Source of the DNA: Apostichopus japonicus | Taxonomy: Eukaryota; Echinodermata; Holothuroidea; Aspidochirotida; Stichopodidae | DNA: 64,000 nucleotides | Assembly (NCBI RefSeq): GCF_037975245.1 | Contig: NC_092563.1 | Coordinates: 1,265,001 to 1,329,000 of the forward strand | Direction of reading: 5' to 3' | Shown: piece after piece, positions 62,961 through 64,000 of the stretch | Layout: every line of letters begins with the position of its first letter | How positions within the stretch are numbered: position 1 is the stretch's first letter | Notes under the pieces: model-generated | What the model saw: only the letters and a program-made list of their open reading frames with translations | What the model was told of the DNA's origin: nothing | The model's database searches: none | Made by a program: the position numbers and the translations under genes

Positions 62961-64000
62961 CAGTCCTTGGTTACAGGCCTACTGAAAACATAACTCTAAC
63001 CTATACTAAACATAGATCTAGCTTAAGCCGCAACCTAACTACTATGTTAGACCTGGGCAAATGATTAATTTTAACTATGCTACAAAGTAAAATATTGTGC
63101 CTAACCTGATCCAGCTATGTGTGAACACTTGCCTTAATTGACGGGCTTTGGCTTCGTGCCACACAAAGTTAGAACAGCGGTAATTTGCAAGACAATGGTA
63201 GCGAGGTTCAAAATGGGAATCGGATCCGGGAAAGTCGCAGTTTTGTAACGCGGTTGAATTTCGTGTCTGGGACGGGCTTATAACTTGTAAACGCGTGCGT
63301 GAGCCTACACGCGAAATATATACTGCTTAGTGCCAATAGGCGCGTAGATTTGGTATGTTCCGTGCGTCTCAGCGGGAAATAGGACCTGTCTATGTATAAT
63401 TTACCGTACCTTCACGCGACATTAGAATTTCACTAATTGACAATTTATGGTTATCTTTCTAGTGTTACAAATTAATAGAAAATGGACACACACACAAAAA
63501 AGAGAGAAGAAAATTTGGCGATAATTTTATCACAGTTGAACGTATGATTCTCGAGTCAGGACTCCCAGCCTAGTTTTGTTCAGTGTGTAGGGTTCACAAA
63601 AGAATGTAGTCATGTTTACTTCAAAAACGGTATTGCCAGATTGCATACATGTGTTCGTTTGAAATCAGTGTTTGCTGGCGATGTACGTGATATGCAACTT
63701 TATGGATCCCCTCTAATTTATAAGTTATCAATTTTTCATTGTGCTACAAATTGTTGAAATGATGACTTTCTGTGTGCAAGTCGTCAAAGTGTTGCAAAGT
63801 GCTGAATTTGTGAAATTTGTTTAATAATCATTTTGCAGCACAACGTTGAATTCCTCACTTATCAATGCCAGAACAAGCAATCATGTCGTTGAGAATTGCT
63901 ACTTTATTTTGAAAAAAATAGAAGAGGGCAAGAGAACTTCACACAACACGCTTCTCGAGTTAGCTTCTTAACGGTCATACTAGTTGTCATAATGAGCAAC
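62961..64000. other. unassigned DNA to window end
   Basis: No gene, RNA or mobile element recognised. Confidence 0.5.

Overview
The window is animal nuclear DNA. It is AT-rich, its genes are split by GT-AG introns, and it is full of decayed transposons, long (TA)n tracts and poly(G)/poly(C) runs. The only host genes I recognise are two copies of a carbohydrate sulfotransferase of the CHST15 type (GalNAc 4-sulfate 6-O-sulfotransferase-like, Golgi type II membrane protein). With Ginger-type transposons and CR1-like retroelements, this suggests a marine invertebrate, perhaps an echinoderm such as a sea cucumber. The organism call is a low-confidence inference.

Layout. 1-4014: unassigned DNA with a (TA)n tract, a possible SINE and a hairpin. 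4015-11380: a Ginger-like DNA transposon, itself hit by a foldback MITE (7775-8482) and a solo LTR (9010-10060). 11381-15764: unassigned. About 15765-31280 and 38560-61457: two arms of a large imperfect inverted duplication, each carrying one sulfotransferase gene. The genes lie head to head: copy A on the minus strand (23571 to 16628), copy B on the plus strand (47047 to 60592). Seven recognisable exons have identical lengths in both copies (258, 238, 117, 157, 166, 145, 188 bp), keep splice sites and are open. Between the arms lies unmatched DNA with a decayed CR1-like retrotransposon (31500-34320). The right flank (61458-64000) is unassigned apart from one dispersed-repeat segment.

The arms have gained different insertions since duplicating. 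The left arm has an AGGTCA-rich element (30438-31207, empty site in the right arm) and a decayed transposase-like gene split by a hAT-type MITE with a perfect 8-bp target duplication. The right arm has two non-LTR tail fragments, a hammerhead-like motif beside a (TA)n hairpin, a 2.1-kb AGGTCA-rich element, and a non-LTR reverse transcriptase fragment in intron 6 into which a second Ginger copy (52190-58417) has inserted.

The two enzymes are nearly identical in most catalytic-domain exons but differ strongly in the membrane/stem exon and in the exon after the 3'-phosphate-binding motif. I read this as a paralogous pair under uneven constraint rather than two haplotypes. The first coding exon with the true start codon was not found for either copy.
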